A stretch of DNA of 64,000 nt from Gymnogyps californianus (GCF_018139145.2 NC_059471.1:202015494-202079493), one strand, 5' to 3'; shown: positions 39,051 to 52,500, numbered from the stretch's first letter. Program-made: numbers and translations. Notes: generated by a model from the letters alone, not told the origin.

Positions 39051-41003
39051 CTGCATCCACCCTACTGTTGTGTTTGCATTTTAACCCCTGAGTGTCCCAA
39101 GTAACATCACTACTTCACGGCCTGGGTAAGCTAGAGCTGGTACCTTGAGTTTCAGCAACAGCAAGGGCTTTACAGAGTGTGTGATATTTATAGACACACG
39201 TGGATCAGGTAGCTGCTGTTGAAGGTCCATCTACACGTCCAGATGCTAAAAGACATGTGACACTGCTTGCCCTGTGTGCTGCCAAACTTCAGCAGTGCTG
39301 GCCCAGGAGCCACCCGACACCTTGGGCAGAGAGGCAGGTAAGAGCCCTGAACTGCGGCGGGTTTGTGCCCCACCTGCTCAGAGGATACGTGTTTGCTGGC
39401 ATCCCTGGAGAGCTCACCCGGTATTTGATGTGCTCATGTTGGACAAGTGGGGAGGGACACAGGGAAACGAGCCCGCCGTGATGTTAGCCAGGGAGGACGC
39501 AGCCTGAGCCTTGTGCCCTTCTCTCCCTGCAGTTTGAAGGAAACTGCATGGAGCAGACCTGGACTTTAATTAATACTCAGTTACTCCTGACAGGTTAGCC
39601 AAACCTCTGCTGGGAATGGCTGCAGCAAAGGCACAGGGTCACCACCCTGGTGGCCTTTGGAGGCTCTTTCCTGCCCATTTTTTTCACAGCTTTAAGTGCA
39701 ATGTGATCTGACTGCCTTTTTCACTATGTCACACATGTGCCACCAAGACCCATGCTGCTTATACAGGGACTGGATTGAGCCCACATTGCCAGCATCCCTC
39801 TGTCCTGCTCCCTGGCTTGTGCAGATTTTTACCCTCCTGACTGCAAGCATGTTAGTTCAGCCACAAACCAATGCCGCTCAGGACCTGCAGGCGAGCTTAG
39901 ATTTGCTCAGTCAAGTCCTGGTCCCGCTGGCCCCGCTCTGGCACAGACACAGGCTGCCACCACCATACTCATGCAAGCAGGGACAAGCCACTGATGGACC
40001 CCATGTCTGCAGGAGGCAGATTTAGGGTGGAGCAGTGGGATCTGGTACAACACGACCACATCCCCTGCAAGTGCCAGAGCAGCAGCATTGCCCTTTTCCA
40101 GATTGGGGAAATGATCTGCTCCCAAACTCTCTTCTGTGCTCTGTTTGCTTGGCAGTGTCTCTGGCAAAGAAGGTGCTTTGAAGGAAAAGACACATGAACC
40201 TGTAGCAGGTCCAGCTGATGGCCATTTCTCATGCACTCCACCAAAGGACTCCTCCTCAAGCCAAAGGACCGGCTCTGTGCAAGGCACAGACAGGAAAGCA
40301 GAACAGTAAATGGCTCCACTCACTGCCAGAGGGAGCTGGACCAGCATTTGGAAAGCTCTAGCTCTGGCCCTGAGCTGAAAACAGGTATAACATCAGGTGT
40401 CAGGATTTCAGGAGGCCATGGCTGTACTTGGGAAGAGTGATGGAGCACCTCTTCTTCATGCAGAGATTTTTAATCAGTCTTCTGAAAAATACAGCGCACA
40501 TCAGCCTTCACCTGTTGAGGTTGTCTTAGGCACCGTTATGAGAAATTCTCTGACCTATGTTAAAGAGAAATGCAGATCATAAAGTCTCTTTTTCTTTTAA
40601 AAACTACATTAACATCTCTTACAGCAACTCCTGGCAGATGATTCTACGATTGGAAAGAAGACAAGAAAAGCCACCCTGCTCCAGCCGGGGCATTGGCAAA
40701 CATCCGCCAGGAGCCACTGTCGGTACGCTTGTCTCTGCAGCCGGGAGCTGGGGAAGGGCTCACACCGCTGCACAGACACTGCTCCCTGAGGCAGCCAAGC
40801 AGAGCAATGTGTCCTTTCAGTGTCTAATATCACTGGTGAAGAAAAGATAACTTCCAAGTCTTTCCCGGCTGTCAGTAGGATTAAACCTGGCCTGGCCCAC
40901 GAGGCTTAGCAAATGAGCCAAGAACTAGCTGTCACCCAAAATATATGGTGATGGCCAAAACCAACGCAACAAAGTGCAGTGTCTCACCTGAAACCTTTCC
41001 ACT
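39051..41003. other. GC-richer intergenic with repeat member A
   Basis: Apart from the inverted-pair repeat at 40,010-40,164 nothing is recognised. Overlapping ORFs up to 146 codons on both strands are explained by base composition. Confidence 0.55.
40010..40164 (-). repeat. Member A of an inverted pair of dispersed repeats
   Basis: Read on the minus strand this segment contains CAGTGGGATCTGG's complement, ACAGAAGAGAGTTTGGGAGC, GGCAATGCTGCTGCTC and GATGTGGTCGTGTTGTACCA. The same blocks occur in the same order on the plus strand at 42,845-43,010 with roughly 85% identity by eye. I recognise no known family. Confidence 0.75.
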
Positions 41004-41602
41004 TGTTGTAGTTTAACCCCAGTCAGCAACTCAGCACCACGCAGCCGCTTCCCCCTCCTCCCTCCCAGTGGGGTGGGGAGGAGGGAAAAAAAAAGCAAAA
41101 CTTGGGGGTTGAGATAAGAACAGTTTAATAACTAAAGTAAAATAAAATACACTACTAACCAAGAATAATAATAATAATAATAATATAATAATAATGATTG
41201 TAATTAAAAGGAATATAAAAAAAAAAGAAATAACACCCAAGAAAAGACAAGTGATGCACAATGCAATTGCTCACCACCTGCTGACTGATGCCCCAGCAGC
41301 GATCTGCCCCTCCCGGCCAGCTCCACCCAGTTTATATACTGAGCATGATGTTCTATGGTATGGAATACCCCTTTGGCTAGTTCAGGTCAGCTGCCCTGGC
41401 TCTGCTCCCTCCCAGCTTCTTGCACACCTGCTTGCTGGCAGAGCAAGGGAAACTGAAAAATCCTTAACTTAAGATAAGCGCTACTCAGCAACACCTAAAA
41501 CATCAGCATGTTATCAACGGCGTTCTCACACTTAATCCAAAACACAGCACTATACCAGCTACTAAGAAGAAAATTAACTCTATCCCAGCCGAAACCAGGA
41601 CA
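41004..41602 (-). mobile_element. Solo LTR, subfamily A, copy 5
   Basis: A 599-bp element with an exact 5-bp target duplication, ccact at 40,999-41,003 and 41,603-41,607. On the minus strand it carries TATATAAA (41,331-41,338) and ATTAAA (41,124-41,129), so it is in the same orientation as the other four copies. It has the AAT microsatellite (about 41,165-41,195) typical of subfamily A. No internal sequence remains. Confidence 0.88.
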
Positions 41603-42281
41603 CCACTCCTGGCCAACTCCTGGCTCTCCAGACAGAGCCATGAGCTCTCGCACCTCCAGCAGGTCATTGGAAATTCAACATGGTTTATTACCGTCCATCT
41701 GTTGTTTATTACGGTATTTATAACCAAGGGGAAGGCTTATTCTTCTCTGACAGTAAATCTATGCCACGGAACAGAAGAAAAAGCTTGTTTTGACTTGTAA
41801 TCTCAGTAAACTTGACAAAGAGGGAACAGAAAGGTAAAAGAACAAAAGGCCATTTTTATAGCATTTAAAAAAAAAGAAACAACAAAGCTGAAGTAAGGCA
41901 GCTGAAATGTTTGAAGTGTTGCTGCTAGAGCAGTTCCCTCTCTCAGTTTTTTTCCAAAGTCACTTTCTAAATAACTAATGCAACTATCATCTCTGTAACC
42001 ATGTCAAAAACACTTGGCTGCTTGTTTGCAAGTATTGAGGATTTACAAGAAAAGAGGAGTAGTGTATCTGAAATTCAGTCTCAAAGCAGTTAAAAATGAT
42101 CGAGCTCACTCTAGGGATTCAGGATTCCCAGTGAAACCCGAAGAACAAGGCAGTAAGGTGCAACTGGCCCCAACATATCCACTGCATCTCATCTCCATCG
42201 CCTGGGTGTGCAAGGACTTACACTTTTCAACATCTGTGCACCCCAGACTTGCTGTCTTGACACGTTTTTCATCCCAATTAG

Positions 42282-42309
42282 AATTCACATATGATACCAT
42301 ATGTGAATT
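42282..42309. repeat. Hairpin with 12-bp perfect stem
   Basis: The left arm AATTCACATATG and right arm CATATGTGAATT are separated by the 4-nt loop ATAC. A G-T wobble could extend the stem by one pair. No terminator or RNA-gene role can be assigned in a vertebrate setting. Confidence 0.9.
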
Positions 42310-42844
42310 TTGCCATACATGATGGAAAAAGTAATCCCGAATTTCTAACTATGGCATTCACTGGATGAAATGCACAGTTTTAGTATAGTAGAGAAGACGG
42401 GCATGAGATTTGAATCTGGTCTTTGAAGCCAGCAAGGTGGTCCCACTACAGTGCTGAAGTTACCCAGTGCTTAGTGTACGCCCTATGACAGAGACTGCAA
42501 GAACCCGAGAGTCACCAGAGGTCCACGATCTCCAGGTGTGACATACAGTTATAGGGACACACTGAAACCACTTGGCTTTCCCAGCTGCAGGCAAAGAGGC
42601 GTTCATCACTGGAGCTTGCTCCAGAAAGCCATGATGTTGTTATCTCAAAACCATCCCCAGCCCAGGCCTCGTGCATAACACGGTGGTGTCAGAGCTGCAT
42701 TCGGTGGGCTCAGCTCCCCCCTGAAGAGCTGGCTAGCGGAGGGAGCTCCCATGAATGTACCCCATTAGGGATTCTTATATTTGGCTGATATACGTAGAGC
42801 AATCTCCACGTATTACCCTGTTCAATGCTCCTCCCCACTTCCTT

Positions 42845-43010
42845 AGTCACTGTCAAGCAAACAGATTTTCTCAAGAGCACAGAAGAGAGTTTGGGAGCAG
42901 ATCCATTCCCCAGTCTGGAAAAGGGGGATGCTGCTGCTATGGCACGTGCAGGGGGTGTGGTCGTGTTGTACCAGAGCCCACTGCTCCAACCTAAATTTGC
43001 CTCCTGCAGC
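42845..43010 (+). repeat. Member B of the inverted pair of dispersed repeats
   Basis: It contains ACAGAAGAGAGTTTGGGAGC, GGGATGCTGCTGCTAT, GTGTGGTCGTGTTGTACCA and TTGCCTCCTGCAG in the same order as the minus strand of 40,010-40,164. It has a 13-14-bp insertion near 42,864-42,877. Similarity stops at both ends without terminal repeats or an A-rich tail that I can see. The 41,004-41,602 solo LTR lies between the two members. Confidence 0.75.
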
Positions 43011-43431
43011 AGGAGGGCAAGGCACCAGAAGTGCTGTGGCACAGATGGGACCTCAGCTGCTCTGGCTGTCACGCAGCCCACACAGGTGAGAAACCTGTGT
43101 GAGCAGCCATGGTGCCCATGTAGGTATCCATCTCCACAAGCATTGATGACTGCTGGGAAGAGGGAGACACTGAAGCTATGAAACATCCCAGTTATTTCTT
43201 GGACGGCAGTCCAGGGGCCACTCTCAGTGGGACTGCATCATTGTGCTGAAGCAAATACTCTCCTGCCATGCTTGCTCTGCTTTTTCTAAAGCAGCGTGGC
43301 CCTGTGTATCCAGCAGGGAACACAGAGTTGAATGCACCAGGAGATTCTTTCTGAGGATGTACATCAGACCGCTCCTATCCTGGTACTCACCTCCACAGGC
43401 TCCATTGCCTCAAGATCATGTTTTCACAGAG

Positions 43432-43570
43432 GGCTTTATGTTGGAAGGGTCCCCTGGATGACAGCTGGCCCAATCTCCTGCTCAAGTTACACCAGGTTTC
43501 TCAGGGTCATATCCAGTTGAGTTGTGAATGTTTCCAAGAGACAGGTTGACTGTTCAAAGGAGAAGATCTT
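43432..43570 (-). mobile_element. Avian CR1 3'-end fragment, antisense
   Basis: GTTGGAAGGGTCCCCTGGAT, CCCAATCTCCTGCTCAAG and TCCAGTTGAGTTGTGAATGT follow the order of the antisense avian CR1 3' untranslated region. The fragment is diverged and about 140 bp long. Confidence 0.65.
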
Positions 43571-46500
43571 CTCTCCTCTAGGCAAAACATGTAGCGTTTG
43601 AGTTGGTCTGGAGGATGGACCCTGATTTAGATGTTTGTGGTCAGGGTAGTGCTGATCTAGAGCTGAGCTCTGAGTCATGTCAGCAACATCTGTACTGCTC
43701 TGCACTGTCAACTCCCTTCCACACGCAGCCTGGGAGCCTCTGAAGCCATCCAGATTGTTTTCTCTGGTTGAAATATTTTTAACGCACCTGACCAGCCCTA
43801 GAAAGGGAGATCCCACCTCAGAACAAGGTTCTTTTACTGTGGATGAACAGACAAAGGAGAGAGGATTCAAGAGATGGCAGAGCTGTGAGCTGAAATAGGA
43901 CATCACAGCAAGACGAAGCACAAGAAGGACATGTACAAGAAGTGAAGGCAACATGAACAGTGAAGGAAGAGGACACTCAAAGGACATTTATTTTCTTTTA
44001 ACAACTATTTTAGTAGCGATGGAAGTTGTACAGACAAGACAGACTTCTTTCATACGGAAACCTCTTGCAGAGTCACCTGAACCAGTCTTTGTCCTTGTAC
44101 CTCCAAATGGAAAGGGCTCTGCCTCCCCGCACCAGGGAGAGATGTGCCACGAAGGTGTAGACCCAAGTGGAAATGGCAGCGGTGCTTTCTCCAGTGCTTC
44201 ACTGCGGGTGCAGTGGAAACTTCGAGATGCGAAGAGCAGCCAGAGACATGTAAGGGATGTGGTCATGATCAGTAACATCTTCACAGCCATGCCCCGTGCC
44301 TGAGCCCTGCTCTGCCTTAGCATCGACCCGCTTGCAGCAGGGATTGCCCCGTCGCCCTTTTCTCCCAAACAGGGAGGTCAGCAGGAGGCAGGCAGTGAGG
44401 TACGGTGCTCCCCTTGCTGCTGCCATCTCCTCTGAAGAGGAGCCCGTGTGGCACGGGGGCCTCACTGCTACCCGGAGGAGACAATTGCAAGTCCAAATTT
44501 AAGAGCAGATGCTTTGCAGCCTCTATGAGTGAAAAATCAAACAGAGCAGACTAAATAGATTACACTAATTAAGAGATGCAATATCCAGAGAAGAACAAGA
44601 CAGTATTTTCTTTGGGGGACATAAGCTGTTGTCCAGGTGAAAAATAAAGTTTTCCCAACTGATCTGTCCTGGTTAATGTCCTTGCAGATATGCTTTGGAA
44701 TAAATTAAGCAAAGTCATTGGCTTGGGTTTGTATCTGCTCAGTTATCCCACACCCTCCAAGGCTCTTCCTATTTAAGCTCAGTCATTAAAAGAATGAAGA
44801 AAAAATACACCTAGTAATTGAAAGGAAAACTAATGCTGTTTTCCCAGCACTTGGAAACATGGGACGCTGTCTTGCATTCGGCTAGGCAAGACCTAAGCCT
44901 TGTCGTGTAACCGTAGTTGTAGGAGGTTTTGTTCTGCACCCCTCTGGCCAGGAGGCTGTTGTGGCTGCCTTCAAATTCATCACTGTCCAACATGACTCAT
45001 GGCATCGCTGGCGCAGACCAGGATTCAGCCCCTCAGTCCCAAGCTTCTCGATGCTGCAATTGCTGACAGCTGTATCAGGACGGTGACTGCTGGTGCCAGT
45101 AACATCTGCCACCACTTCTGCTTCTTAAAAATGGAACAGCAGGATCCGAAAGTGGGGCAGGGATGGGAACCAGAGCTCAGAAATGAAACAGCACTATCAG
45201 GAAGAGGGCAAAGAGCTTGGTGGTGCATCCAAGCCTATTAACACTTCTGGGTGAATGGCAATGCAGTGTGCTGTGAGCGGATAAATACTACAGAGATCTT
45301 CGGTTCGTAAGGTTTAGTGCTTCTCTCTGGCATGCTGAAAATCCCACTGCACTTGCCACAAACAAACACTACACTAAGGGACAAATTAGCGGTGGAAGTC
45401 TTTTTTCTGACTGAAATCCAAATGAGTTTTAATGCTGCCACCTGAACTCCTGCAAATATCGCAAAACAGGACTCGGCCCTGGCAAATCATCCCTGTGGGT
45501 GAAGAGCAGAAGGATGTCACTGCTGGCAGTCCCACCGCAGGGCTGCAAAGATGTTGAGCTCTCCTCTTCCCTCTCCTGCTGCCCAAACCACTGGGCTACC
45601 GGCCCGGGCGAGCCCCTGGACCCCTGCCCACACCAGCTGCCCCGGCAGTGCGAGGTTCCTCCAGGCTCACTCCTGGGTGCATGGGGATGCCTCCTCTCCA
45701 CGGCACTGGAGACCTGTCCTCGGTCTGAGCCACCTGCCCCCGGCCCCCTCACCCTCATGTAAACTGCTGTTGACAGAAACAATGTGCTTTCCCCTTGGTC
45801 TCTGTTTTTCCTTGTGCAGAGTCTTCCCAATTAATGATAGGTTTTTGGCTACTTAGTAGATGAGTCCTTTGTTTACATATCAAAATTTTCTTCAGCCTGT
45901 TTGTTTGGCGTCCAAGTGTTTAATCAGTGATTGAGCTTAAGGGTAGTCTGTATTTTTATTATCTACTTAATCAGATGAAAGAAGGCTCTTTTCTCTTTCT
46001 TTATTTATTCTTAATTAAGAAAATGCCTAGACTTGTTGCACAAGAGGAGCGCAGCCTTGTACCTCCTAGGCAGGAGCAAGCAATGCTGCCAGCAGAGATG
46101 TCTTGTACGCAATCTTCCTTTCAGATCTGGTTATAAAAGATAAGTGGCACTGACATGATCAATGTGATAAACACCAACTGCTGACTTACTGAACCCTCTG
46201 CCAACCTTGGACAACTAAAAATGCACTTATTAGAACAGCTTATCCCCATTTATTTTTATAGATAAATACATAAACTTAGACATGGAATTAATACACAAAG
46301 GCTTCTTTTCTTTGAGGCTAGTAATGATTTCATCAAAGCATGAATATGCTGAAATAGAGAAAAAAAGGAAATGTAAAATATATGGTTAATTGAAATTTAA
46401 AATCCCCTTGAACAGTTCTCTGCTCTTCCCAAGCCATCTGCTTCTCAGCTGGGTGTCTCCTGCCCTTGCAGCAGGAGCACATCCCTGGCCGGACACCAGG

Positions 46501-49500
46501 CACCAGGAGAAGGACCCAATTTTACAGCAACATCCCCGTCACTGGTTTTAGGTCAGCAACAACTCATCGGTTTTCTCCCTTTAATAGTCTCTTCACAGCT
46601 TTCTGTGGCATTGCTGTTCCTTTTGGGAACTGGGGCTGTGCTCAATTCCTTCCCCTGTTGCTACAAAGAATTAGACACTAATACCTCCCCAGGTTCCCCT
46701 CTCCCCTAAGGGAGCCTCCCTTAGCCACTTGCTCTCCCCCAGGCTGGGGTCGCTGGGCGATGGCATCACCAGTGTTGGCCTCTGCGGGATCCGGTGTCAC
46801 CAGTGTTGTAGTGCCCACCGGTGACCATGGTGGCGGGGCTGCACCACTCTCCTTGTGCTGTGCTTGTTCCTCTAACTCCCACATCCCTGCCGCGGCGCCC
46901 ACTGCCACCACCCTCTGACCACGCACCCACCCGGCCGCCAGCCCACCGCTGCTCCAGCAGCCGGTCCCACCCAACGTCTGTCCGCTGGCTGCAGGGCTGC
47001 CTTCCGATCTGGGAAAGAAGTGACGGGAGTATTTGGGTCCCTTTGGAGGTGTGACTGTGTTTGCAAGTCCCCTTGCCCTCCTCTAAGCCCAAGACGGATG
47101 CTCATGTGCACAGAAGTGCTAGCACCTCTGCTCTGTCCTGCTTCTTCCACTAGAGCCCATGACAACAGCTGAAACCCTCCAAGACAATCTTTTCTTGCAT
47201 CGCAGCCAACACTTGACTTGAGAAGGGATTTTCATCAGATTTACAGAGCACTATTATGGCATTACTTCAAGTGCCAAGTGCTTCTATTGAATTTAAGCCC
47301 TGGAGACTTCCTTGGAGAGGGTCCTTGCAGGCCAGGGCCCTCTGTGCAATCACTCCTGAATCCTCCAGTAACAACTGGACATCAGTCGAGGCTCCAGGCA
47401 GAGACTCCTGTCACAGGCAGTGAACAACACTGCTGCTACTTCTGAAACGCCTTGGAGCACCTTGCCTGGGGTGCGCAGCTTTGAGGTCCTGTCACTTGGC
47501 ATAGGCTACCTTCACTCTTCCCGCCCCATCTCTTGCTCCAGGATGACAGGAATCACTGTTCATGCCTTGCGGGAAGAGCCACTGCTCTTCTTCACCACAA
47601 GGCACTTGAGCATCCAGCCGCTCGTTGCAAATGCAAGCAGTGCTGCTGCAGATGGACCTGAGGCTCTCTCAGCTCTGCTCAGGTCCTCTGCAGGAGGAGG
47701 ACCAGCGGGGTCCTGGCTGCCAGCCCTGCCCGGACAGCTTCCTCAGCTCGTAGCATCTTCTGGCTCCCTTCTTAGCCAGGCGAGACAGGCGGGGACTGGT
47801 TAAGGGTGGGAGCAGTTTCAGTGGGCATGGGGCTGCTCATCTCAGTGCTCAAGAGGGTTGAAGCTGGGCCAGCAAACTTTGCTGACAGGGAACACCTGCC
47901 CTTATCATGGTGAGGGGTGGGTGAGGGTTTCCATGTGCTGCGTGGCTCCCAGGGAGCACGGGCAGGGAGGGATGGAGGAATGAAACTGCGAGACTGAAAA
48001 AAAAGGGAGGTTTTGCACCACACTTGCAAAAGACCTTTGGGTGGCAGAGACAATATAAATACAACACTGGTGGCAGCCAACCATTGGTGTCATTGGAGGT
48101 GGCAGTGTGACTCCGTACCTGCACCCCCTTCCAGGTGAACAGGGGCAGTTTGTCTTTCATGTGGAAAAGCCAGTCTACAACATACACTGTTGGCTCTCAT
48201 TTTTCAGGGGATGATGCACAGCAGTGCCTGCTGAGCCTTCCTGAAGATGCTGGTGCAGATGCAGCCTTCAATGGCGGTTTGACACGTCCCATCAGTTCAG
48301 TTTTAGGCAGAGATTTGGGGCACTGTGAATCATCGTTCCTGCACTGTTCAAGCCCAGGGCTGCCCCCGGGTCTGTGAACGACCCGAAGAGCCTGCTGGTC
48401 CCCCCCAAACCGCTGCACAGACCAGCCCGGGCATTGGTCTCCCTTCAGCCTGGCATGGCTGTCCCGCTCATGTTTCCAGGCTTGGGAGAAGAACTGAGAA
48501 AAATCCCACTGAGTCCTCTCAAGAGAAGGGTTTGACCTGCCCCGGTGCCATCACTGGCTCCAGACCCCACTCTGTCAGCCCCAGAGCTTGCCAATGTTTC
48601 CCACGGCACAGTGCAGTGCAGGTCCAGAGCACCATAAATCCCACCCAGACAGATGCAAACCAGTTTCTCTCCCTCCCTGTAAATGGCTGTTAGTAAAATT
48701 GATCCTGGCTGCCTAACCCAGGTATGTCCAGGAGCCCTCAGCTTCAGTCCTCCAGGAAGACACAGCCCGTGCTGAGCCTTGCTTGTCCTGGCCATCACGC
48801 AGGGGGATACACCCCTGGGGCAAAGCACATTGGTGGGAGCCCTCTGCTCAGAGGGTCCGCTGTAAAATTTTTGATACCAGGCATTTAAATGAGGCTGTGC
48901 TAGGTGTCACTCAGTGATGCTGTACCAGGTGGCACTCAGGGATGAGCTGAGGTTCATGGGGAGCCTGAGTCACCCATGTATATTTGTCTCATTACTCACC
49001 TCAGAGAGCATGCCCATGTGGGCTTACGTGGGATCAGGGCAGAGGCAGCTTTGGCTGAATGTCAGGATCCCAAAGGTCTCACCACATACCTGGAGGAGTC
49101 CAGGCATGGAGCAGCCCCATGAGGGTACAAGCCAGAAGACATACGTGTAACACCTTGAACTCACTGCCTTTTTGCACAGATCTTTGTTACAAAGTTGGCT
49201 GAGCCCACCTATTTTAATGAGAAAAGAACAAATATTAAAGCAGTGATCCTACAGCAATGTGAAAATTAATGGTGGAGAGGAGAAGAGAAAATGTTATGGT
49301 CTTTTTTTTTAAACTAAGATTTGGTCTTCTCCCAGGAATATTGACAAGTGGCGTTGGGGCTGTCAATTAGCTGCACAGCGGTGGTGGCACTGATGTTAGG
49401 GCTGTCTGCTCCAACCCCTTTTAAAGGCAGAAATGCAAGTCAGCCCTGTCCCTGCCTACCTGGGGCCACTGTGGATGCTCCTGCCCTCAGAGCCCCCAAA

Positions 49501-52500
49501 ACCCAACTCTGCAGAGAGCCGTGTCCTAGGACAGCCTGTACCGAGGAGAGACTTTGAGGTGCAATCCCACTGAAGGTGGCTCAGCACAAGACAGTTTCCC
49601 AGAGTTGTCATTACTATATGACGCCTCCTAATTGGAAGCACCTATTTGGCTAATCCCTTCATTTTGTGGTGTTTTGGGTTTTTTTTCTCAGTTTCTCTGT
49701 GAGGGCAAATGCCAGCCCCAGTGGTTTCTGACAGCAGGCAAGACTTACCTTGTTTAATCTCACCCATTTCCTATCTTCAATCCTTGTGAAATTTGCCTCC
49801 CACCCTTTGACGCAGCAGGATGGTGGGTTATTCTTGCTTCTCCTGTTGCTGCCCACCAGAAGCTGGGAAAATGGTGATTTCCTTGTGAAAAAAAGTGATT
49901 GTCCAAAGAACATTGAGGCTCTGATTCTGCCTTCATTTTATTCAGGTTTTGCTTAGGTTTAACTGAAGGTCTGTCAGCAGCTATGCAGGTGTAAATCAGA
50001 AATAGCTTCATGCCTGACTCATTCAATACTCCACCGCATCTCATCCCATCTAGCGAGAGGTCCTGTTCGGCTGCTTCGGCAGAGACCTTGCTCCTGGGAA
50101 GCAGAGCTGGGGGCTGGGGGGGCTGGGAGGTCAGAAACCGCTCTCAGAAGGGGCTTTAAAACCAAAATCTGGGAGGTCACCGCTCATGCCCCCTGTCTCC
50201 TGGGCTGTCTGCACCCATTGATGGAGCAAGACCTGCCTGTCCCCCCGGCTGGCGGGGCTCTCCCAGCCGCCCGGCCCACACATCTTCAGATGTTGGCTTT
50301 TCTGCCTTTGCCAGATGGAAATAATGGAGGAAACAAATGTTTCCCCAAAAATAGTGCCTCCCTTTGTGGCTTTGAACAGCCATGTGTCACTCGCGCTCCT
50401 GCTGAGTCTGGCTTTAGGTACAGCTGGCTGCTCCGAGTAAGGAGGTCTATTACTTCTTCCCAGAACAGATTGTCCATACGATAGACAGACTTTGTACGTA
50501 ATGACTCAATCTCTATAAAAAAATCCCCAAACCCAGGAGAGGAGCTATTGAACCAGCCTGCTGGGCTGGGGTGGAGGCAGCACGAGGCTGCGCCAGCCAG
50601 CCAGGAGCCCAGGAGGGGGTCCCTATCAGCCCTGCTCCCCTCACCCGGAGCCCACTGAGCCCCTGTGGGTCGAGCCGGGTAGCTGTGATGCACCAAGGGG
50701 TGGCCGCCACAGATGTCCCCACGCTCCAGCCCTGGGTGTGGGAGAAGGTGCTGGACAAGCCGTGAGGGTGGTGGGATGGAAACCACAGCAGAAGAAGGAA
50801 AGGGAGCAGAGGAAGGTGCCACTGCTCTGAGTCTCCACTGAAGCTCTGCTTTGAGGTGAAACACAGCACATAAACTTCAAACAAGCAGGTGGGAGAGTTT
50901 TCAAAGCATGCAGGGCCTCTTCCCTTTTCCTCTGCTCCTGCGAGACCTGCCCGGGGAGAGCGGGCATGAGCCAGCGGGGAAGGCAAAGCAGCACATCCCC
51001 CCAACCCCTGTGCTCCGGCTCCTAATGAAATTCATGCAAATTTTAGAAAGCGATTGAGATGTCTGGAGCTTCCTCCACCTGTCACTGGCTTATTTCTAAT
51101 GGAAGCCATAATGAGGCACCTGGAGGACAGGATCATTTAGTTTTCTTTACAGTAATCACAATTTAGATGCTCCGTAATATAATAAGAGCAAGAGGGGAAC
51201 GGCAACTGGAACGGCTTGCCGGTTTGTCAGGCCTGATGAGCTGCAACACAGCGGCCAGGCTGGCCCTGTCCTGCCATGTTTGGAATACAGCTTTACAGTC
51301 CTGCCTTGCAATAAAAACTGCCATTGCTGTCCTCACGGGTCAAGCATGCTGACCAGAAGCACAACCGCCCTGCAGCCACACACCTTGGTGCCCTGGCTGC
51401 CCCGCCACATTTCTCACGGCACACAGCAGCCCGGCACACAGCAAAAGCCAGCGGCTGCCAGAAGCAAAAGCACGTATTTCAGCTCCTACCGACTCAGCTG
51501 GGCCTCTCCAAGGGCCCTTGGTCACCCGAGTGTGTGCCCAGTGTGGCCTGAGCATCCCACAGCGCTGAAGCCAGAGTGCAGAGGCACATCTGCCCTTGGA
51601 AAGTCCCAGCTTGCATCGCAGAGCACTGCCTTCAAGCTGGGAAATTTTACTTACAAACCATGAACACAGAGCTTGGTACACCTGCTTATATATTTATACA
51701 TAGACTTACCGCAGCTATCTCTGCAAAACAAATAAAACCCCTCCTGCGCTGTGCTGACCACTGAGCACTCATTCGGCTCCCTTTACATCTGGGCAGGCTG
51801 GTGTTCGTCAGCTGGGCAGGAGCTGCAGCTAATGTGTGTATAACGTATAGTGCAGAGCTCAGCCAAGCCGCACCCTTACCTACCGCTGCTCTGAAAAGCA
51901 AAAAGTCCCTTTTACTGATTAAAAGGCCAGAAAAGGGCCTGGCCCTTCTTCTCCCTGAGCAGCTGCAGGCACCATTACCGCAGGACGACTCTGCTGTTTT
52001 GCCTTTTCCTCCTGAACCTGAAGGAAAAAGAGCAGCAGGAGAAGCAAGGAGAAACCAGCAACCCGCCGCCACCTCTCACTGGGTGGTTTCCCGGGGGTTT
52101 GCAGGGAGGAGCGGGGCTCGGGGATAGCGGCCGAAAGCCACATGCAGGCTCTCAGGGGCCACCAGCGCGGGGAGGTTTGGTGCTCACCACCCCTCTCCCC
52201 AGCGCAGAGCACTGGCTGCTCCAGGGATGCGCCTGGGGTCTGGGGCTTGTTGCCTCCAGCCCTGCAGGAAGTAAATCAGCTCAGGCACCAACACTGCTGC
52301 CAACTGCTCCTGGCAGGGATTGGCATTCAACTGGTTTCGCCTTCCCCTAACCCTCACACGTTTACAGCTTCATCAAAGAAGTGGGTTCAGTACCATTTGC
52401 CTCTGCCTTTGGTTTCTCCAGCAGTAACTTCTGTTTCTGTAGATGATGGAAAACTAAAAGACCATCACCAAGGATATCCTAAACTCATGCCTGCGACCAC

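Larger units (their letters stand above)
41603..43431. other. Intergenic with hairpin and repeat member B
   Basis: It holds the hairpin at 42,282-42,309 and the repeat at 42,845-43,010. No gene is supported; the 158-codon minus ORF at 42,710-43,186 covers the repeat in antisense. Confidence 0.55.

Noticed and set aside
50286..50864. 192-codon minus-strand ORF, the longest in the window
   Set aside because: It lies in a GC-rich patch with other long ORFs on both strands. No recognisable domain, signal or exon structure.
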